DNA from: Parasporobacterium sp.
Lineage (GTDB): Bacteria > Bacillota > Clostridia > Lachnospirales > Lachnospiraceae
Length of the DNA: 64,000 bases
Assembly: GCA_017459985.1 (NCBI GenBank)
Contig: JAFUBX010000030.1
Location: forward strand, 62,001-126,000
Direction: 5' to 3'
Below are positions 60,325-64,000 of the stretch, one piece after another. The notes beneath the pieces were generated by a model, which saw nothing but the letters and a program-made list of their open reading frames with translations, searched no databases and was not told where the DNA came from. The translations under genes were made by a program, and so were the position numbers. Within the stretch, counting starts at the first letter, position 1. Each line of letters begins with the position of its first letter.

Positions 60325-61283
60325 TGGATAAGATGATGAAAGCAGTTGTTTTGAATGATATTACGGAAGCAAAGGATGTCTCTCTTTCGGAGATTCCTGT
60401 TCCTGAAGTACAGCCCGGATGGGTGCTGGTGAGGGTCAGGGCTTTCGGGATGAACCACTCAGAACAGATCCTCAGGATGAATGAGATTAAAGCTGATTAT
60501 ATAAGGAAACCGATCATTCCGGGTATCGAGTGCGTTGGTGAGATTGTAGATCCGTCTGATAGCGGAATGGAGACCGGACAAAAGGTCATAGCACTAATGG
60601 GCGGAATGGGGCGTTCCTTTAACGGGAGTTATGCGGAGTATGCGCTGCTACCGGCGCATCATGTTTTTGCCATTGAAAGCAGCCTGCTGTGGGAAGACCT
60701 TGCTGCGATTCCGGAGACCTATTTTACAGCCTGGGGAAGTTTATTTGAGTGCCTGCAGCTTAAAGCACAGGACACTTTACTGGTGCGTGGCGCTACATGC
60801 GCTTTGGGATATGCTGCGATTCAGATCGCAAAGGCGCTGGGCTGTCACGTGATCGCAACAACACACAGGGAAAGTAAACTGGATCTGATATCTGCTGCGG
60901 ATGAGCAGGTGCTGGATGACGGAAAGCTTACCGGAGAGGTTCAAGGGGTGACTAAGGCTCTTGATCTGGTCGGACCTAAGAACCTTAAGGATACACTTGC
61001 AGCTTTGGAGCGTGGCGGAATCGTCTGCCAGACAGGAATCCTTGGCGGGGTATACGCCCTGAATGGTTTTGATCCTATTAAGGATATCCCGAATGGAGTT
61101 TATCTGACAGGGTTCTTCTCCAATTATCCGACACAGGAGATCGTGGATGATATGCTCAGGTTTTTCAATGAGAAAAAGCTGGTTCCGATCAGCGGTAAGG
61201 TGTTTGATTTTGAAAATATCAGGGATGCGGTCATAGCACAGGATACCGGTGCAGTGAATGGAAAGATCGTAGTCAGAATGTAA
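60324..61283 (+). CDS. MDR-family oxidoreductase (quinone reductase-like)
   Basis: 319 aa. GroES-like N domain (VQPGWVLVRVRAFGMNHSEQ, IIPGIECVGEIVDPSDSGME) and a Rossmann fold whose glycine motif reads VRGATCALGYAAIQIAKALG. The structural zinc Cys lobe of true alcohol dehydrogenases is missing, so a quinone oxidoreductase/enoyl reductase-type enzyme is more likely. Co-transcribed with the maturase. Confidence 0.82.
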   Translation: MDKMMKAVVLNDITEAKDVSLSEIPVPEVQPGWVLVRVRAFGMNHSEQILRMNEIKADYIRKPIIPGIECVGEIVDPSDSGMETGQKVIALMGGMGRSFNGSYAEYALLPAHHVFAIESSLLWEDLAAIPETYFTAWGSLFECLQLKAQDTLLVRGATCALGYAAIQIAKALGCHVIATTHRESKLDLISAADEQVLDDGKLTGEVQGVTKALDLVGPKNLKDTLAALERGGIVCQTGILGGVYALNGFDPIKDIPNGVYLTGFFSNYPTQEIVDDMLRFFNEKKLVPISGKVFDFENIRDAVIAQDTGAVNGKIVVRM

Positions 61284-61296
61284 AGGAGTAAAGCTG

Positions 61297-62181
61297 ATGG
61301 GAATGGAGCAGAAGACGCATTTTCATGTGGATAAATCAAAATGTATCAAATGCAGTAAATGTATCAATACCTGCTCCGGCACGGTGATCGAGTTTGGTGA
61401 TGACGGATACCCGTATATGAAGGAGTTTGAGCGCTTCGGATGGAGGGGCTGTTGGAGATGCCAGCATTGCCTGGCGGTGTGTCCGCAGGGTGCAATCTCT
61501 ATCTTTGGGAAAAAGCCGGAAGATTCCCTTCCTATGCCGCCTAAAGAAATGGGTGAATACATGGAGCAGCTTGTGACAGGCCGCCGTTCCTGCAGACGTT
61601 TTCTGGATAAAAATGTGGATCCGGATATCGTAACCCGTATCCTGTCTGCAATGGCAGCGGCTCCTACCGGCGGAAATGCCCAGGGCGTGGAATACACAGT
61701 CATTGACGACAAGGACAGGGTGCATGAGATCTGGCAGAAAGCATACTCCGTTATGGATGCCAAGGCCGAGAAACATATCTATACGCATAGCTTCAGCGAT
61801 TTTTATTATGGCAAGATGAAGCAGTCTGAGAAGACTGTGCGCAAGAATGATCTACTGTTCTGCGGGGCTCCGCATTTGTTTATTGCCCATGAAAAGTGTG
61901 TCGGGAAATGGGCAGAGGACAGCAAGGTAAATTGCAATATCGCTACAGCATATTTTGAACTTCTCTGTAATGCTCACGGACTGGGAACAACTATCATGAG
62001 TTATTCGGCGGAGGTGTTGAATGAACTGGCACCAAAGGCAAGGGAGATGCTGAGTATTCCTAAAGAGCATTATATGGGACTGATCGTCGGTTTTGGATAT
62101 CCGGAGATTGAATATGCCAGAGGGGGGCAAAAAGACAGATCAGCGAAGACTCACAGATACAGCGAGAGGAAGGGGCGGTAA
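61297..62181 (+). CDS. Ferredoxin-nitroreductase fusion
   Basis: 294 aa behind AAAGGAG. N-terminal 2x4Fe-4S ferredoxin (KCIKCSKCINTC; CWRCQHCLAVCPQGAI), then a nitroreductase FMN domain (RRSCRRFLDKNVDPDIVTRI, AAAPTGGNAQGVEYTV, GLIVGFGYPEIEYAR). A flavin enzyme fed by low-potential electrons; it may recycle or supply electrons for the RiPP enzymes or detoxify nitro/quinone compounds. Confidence 0.85.
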   Translation: MGMEQKTHFHVDKSKCIKCSKCINTCSGTVIEFGDDGYPYMKEFERFGWRGCWRCQHCLAVCPQGAISIFGKKPEDSLPMPPKEMGEYMEQLVTGRRSCRRFLDKNVDPDIVTRILSAMAAAPTGGNAQGVEYTVIDDKDRVHEIWQKAYSVMDAKAEKHIYTHSFSDFYYGKMKQSEKTVRKNDLLFCGAPHLFIAHEKCVGKWAEDSKVNCNIATAYFELLCNAHGLGTTIMSYSAEVLNELAPKAREMLSIPKEHYMGLIVGFGYPEIEYARGGQKDRSAKTHRYSERKGR

Positions 62182-62786
62182 TGATGCTGGATTTCATGGA
62201 AATATCAAAACAGAGGCATACGGTTCGGAAGTATGCTCAGAAACCTGTGGAGCAGGAGAATATAGAAAAGATATTGGAAGCAGGAAGATGGGCTCCGACG
62301 GCGGTAAATGCTCAGCCGCAAAGGATCCTTGTGATGGATACGCAGGAAAACCTGGATAAAGTGAAGGAGTTCTGCACTTTCGGATGGCAGAAAAAATATG
62401 CTGATCTTGCCAGTGAGAGCGATACAAAGGATCATAAAAACAGCATATTCTACTATGGTGCGCCGGTGGTGCTGCTTGTTTGTTATGATAAAGATGAATG
62501 CTGGACGCATCCTGAGAGTGGAAGAAGCAGCGGTGCGACAGATGCTACGATCGTTGCCACACATATGATGATGGAGGCAACAAGCCTTGGTCTTGGAAGT
62601 GCATGGATCAGTTATTTTGATGAGGATAAAGCAAGAAAACTTTTGAATATCCCAGACAGCTGGCAACCGGTATGTATGCTCTATGTGGGATATTCGGCGG
62701 ATGATTATCAGCCGAATGAAAAGATGTCCGCTAAGAGAAAACCATTGAGTGAGACATGTTTTTTCAATGAGGTGACAAATGTATGA
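62181..62786 (+). CDS. Nitroreductase
   Basis: 201 aa starting in an overlap with the previous stop. Nitroreductase pattern: [40 protein letters not shown], and [20 protein letters not shown] with the conserved C-terminal YVGYSAD. FMN-dependent, NAD(P)H-using. Second flavin reductase of the operon. Confidence 0.87.
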   Translation: MMLDFMEISKQRHTVRKYAQKPVEQENIEKILEAGRWAPTAVNAQPQRILVMDTQENLDKVKEFCTFGWQKKYADLASESDTKDHKNSIFYYGAPVVLLVCYDKDECWTHPESGRSSGATDATIVATHMMMEATSLGLGSAWISYFDEDKARKLLNIPDSWQPVCMLYVGYSADDYQPNEKMSAKRKPLSETCFFNEVTNV

Positions 62787-63162
62787 GAAAATGACGCAGG
62801 AACAGCGGCTTAACTATCTTGTGGAAGAGTTCAAGGCTGATTCAGATGATTTTAAAGAGTTACAGGTGCCGGATGATACGGAGAACAAGCAACGGATACT
62901 GCGGTCTCTGATGAACATCCGCATGCCGAAAGAAATATCAGAAGAGGTGCTTGCTGTTCAGGATGAATATCTGTCAGGTAGAACTGAAGAAAAAGGCATC
63001 GTGTTTGTTTCTGATATCCCGGTTATCAGGGATGGACTATCTGTCTGGCAGGGAGATATCACAAGGCTTGCAGTGGATGCTATCGTTAATGCGGCAAATT
63101 CCCGGATGCTCGGGTGCTTCGTCCCGATGCACACTTGCATCGACAATGCGATACTAATCTGA
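62779..63162 (+). pseudogene. Truncated macrodomain (ADP-ribose hydrolase) gene
   Basis: 127 aa versus about 260 for zinc-dependent macrodomain hydrolases. N-terminal helical region then [20 protein letters not shown] and the start of the zinc loop [14 protein letters not shown], after which the frame runs into unrelated sequence and stops. Cut at the substrate pocket, so presumably inactive. Overlaps the nitroreductase by 8 nt, showing it was the last gene of the operon. Confidence 0.75.
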
Positions 63163-63209
63163 CTTATACATCGGAGTCCATTTACGTTGTAAAAGATACG
63201 CGCACGCTG

Positions 63210-63689
63210 ATGCACTTTCAATACTGGTACGATGAGGTAAAACCGACTGAGCCGTTTATTCCCAAGACTCAGGGAGAACATATCAAGTATGCAAGGATGC
63301 AGCTTGGCTTGTCACAAAGAGAATTTGCAAAGAAGCTGGGTTGTACCAAGGGCGAGATTACGAAGTACGAGAGCGACAGAGCTCCCGTGACATATTCAAG
63401 AGGGCTTGCCATGGCCGAAGCGCTGGAGGTTGACCCGACAGCGATCTTTGACGATTATCTGCTGTTTATCCACTACCCCTATTCTCGGAGGATCAAAGAG
63501 ATTCGCACGGAGCTCAATTTGTCTCAGATAGAGTTATCACAGGAAATGGGGGTATATAACTGCGCGGTGAATCGCTGGGAATGTGGCCGCGAGGCGCCAA
63601 GAAGACACACCTTTCCGAAGATCAAGTCCTATTGCGAACAGAACGGCATCAGCCTATTAGGTGAGAAATACAAGGAGATTGACACATGA
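63210..63689 (+). CDS. Tandem HTH (XRE) regulator, probably 5' truncated
   Basis: 159 aa from ATG at 63210; the open frame extends further upstream with protein-like sequence (ESIYVVKDTRTL) and there is no good ribosome site, so the true N-terminus may be lost at the junction near 63150. Two XRE HTH units: GLSQREFAKKLGCTKGEITK and NLSQIELSQEMGVYNCAVNR. Coupled to the next gene by ATGA. Confidence 0.65.
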   Translation: MHFQYWYDEVKPTEPFIPKTQGEHIKYARMQLGLSQREFAKKLGCTKGEITKYESDRAPVTYSRGLAMAEALEVDPTAIFDDYLLFIHYPYSRRIKEIRTELNLSQIELSQEMGVYNCAVNRWECGREAPRRHTFPKIKSYCEQNGISLLGEKYKEIDT

Positions 63690-64000
63690 CACAGGAAGAA
63701 CGCAGAATATGGCTCATTCAGGATTTGCAGAAGCAAATGCCCGAATATGCCGATTATCAGATTCCGAAGACAGGAGAAGATCAATGGCGACTGCTCAGAG
63801 GTCTGTTTAATGTCCGGCCTCCCATGCCCGCTTCAGATGAATTTTTCAAGGTGCAGGGTGAGTTCCTGCGGGAGATGACGAGGGAGAAAGGAATCACTGA
63901 CGGGGCCAGCCTTGAACCGTGCAAAAAGGATGATCGGCTTGTTCTGTGGCGTGGCGATATAACGACACTTAAGGTTGATGCGATCGCCAATGCGGCGAAC
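63686..64000 (+). CDS. Second macrodomain protein, cut by window edge
   Basis: 105 codons visible. A paralogue of 62779..63162: MTQEERRIWLIQDLQKQM, then VLWRGDITTLKVDAIANAAN, the macrodomain ADP-ribose pocket, at the window end. The frame is intact so far. Likely zinc-dependent protein-ADP-ribose hydrolase under control of the linked XRE protein. Confidence 0.75.
   Translation, partial: MTQEERRIWLIQDLQKQMPEYADYQIPKTGEDQWRLLRGLFNVRPPMPASDEFFKVQGEFLREMTREKGITDGASLEPCKKDDRLVLWRGDITTLKVDAIANAAN

Overview
The window is chromosomal DNA of a low-to-mid GC Firmicute, most likely a Lachnospiraceae-type Clostridium. Signs are AGGAGG ribosome binding sites, near-consensus sigma-A promoters (TTGACA-17-TATAAT), an L13-S9 operon, a YerC/PcrA pair, TrkAH, and two-component ABC uptake operons. 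Everything here is read from sequence alone; family names come from recalled motifs, not searches.

Positions 1 to about 28.15 kb are the right-hand part of a siphovirus-type, HK97-like prophage. A leftward CI-like repressor runs off the left edge, divergent from an operator-studded early promoter. Small early genes follow, then an HUH Rep-like protein, an ArpU/DUF1492-type late regulator and a candidate late promoter with paired TGCCAC boxes. The late genes run: SH3 protein, HNH nuclease, small terminase, portal, a MuF-like protein with a CdiA-C-type toxin tail, a tRNA-His, a candidate immunity gene, large terminase (unusually downstream of portal), scaffold, capsid, connectors, tail tube, frameshifted tail chaperones, tape measure, Dit, tail spike, receptor-binding subunits, holin and a three-domain lysin. 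The prophage ends beside an intact tRNA-Leu(TAG).

Positions 28.2 to 55.7 kb are core genome: CorA, a frameshifted YhcC-like radical SAM gene, an RlmI-like methylase, a TrpXYZ-like ABC operon behind a Phe/Tyr-rich leader peptide and textbook attenuator, rplM-rpsI, an orphan PD-(D/E)XK-like gene beside a striking 26-bp-periodic inverted-repeat array, an amino-acid ABC operon, aspartokinase, a membrane/cytidylate-kinase fusion, tRNA-Gly, TrkA-TrkH, Hsp33, a cold-shock protein, a degenerate NodB-fold membrane protein, MgtE, an SPFH protein, YerC, PcrA and an RlmCD/RumA methylase.

Positions 55.7 to 58.0 kb look like a small element inserted in the 3' end of the RumA-type gene: AbiEi-like regulator plus a DUF1016/YhcG nuclease with a nonsense codon, followed by a displaced RumA C-terminus.

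Positions 58.2 to 64 kb hold a divergent HxlR regulator and an ACGX-repeat RiPP operon: Cys-rich precursor, radical SAM/SPASM maturase, MDR oxidoreductase, ferredoxin-nitroreductase, nitroreductase, a truncated macrodomain gene, a double-HTH regulator and a second macrodomain gene running off the right edge.
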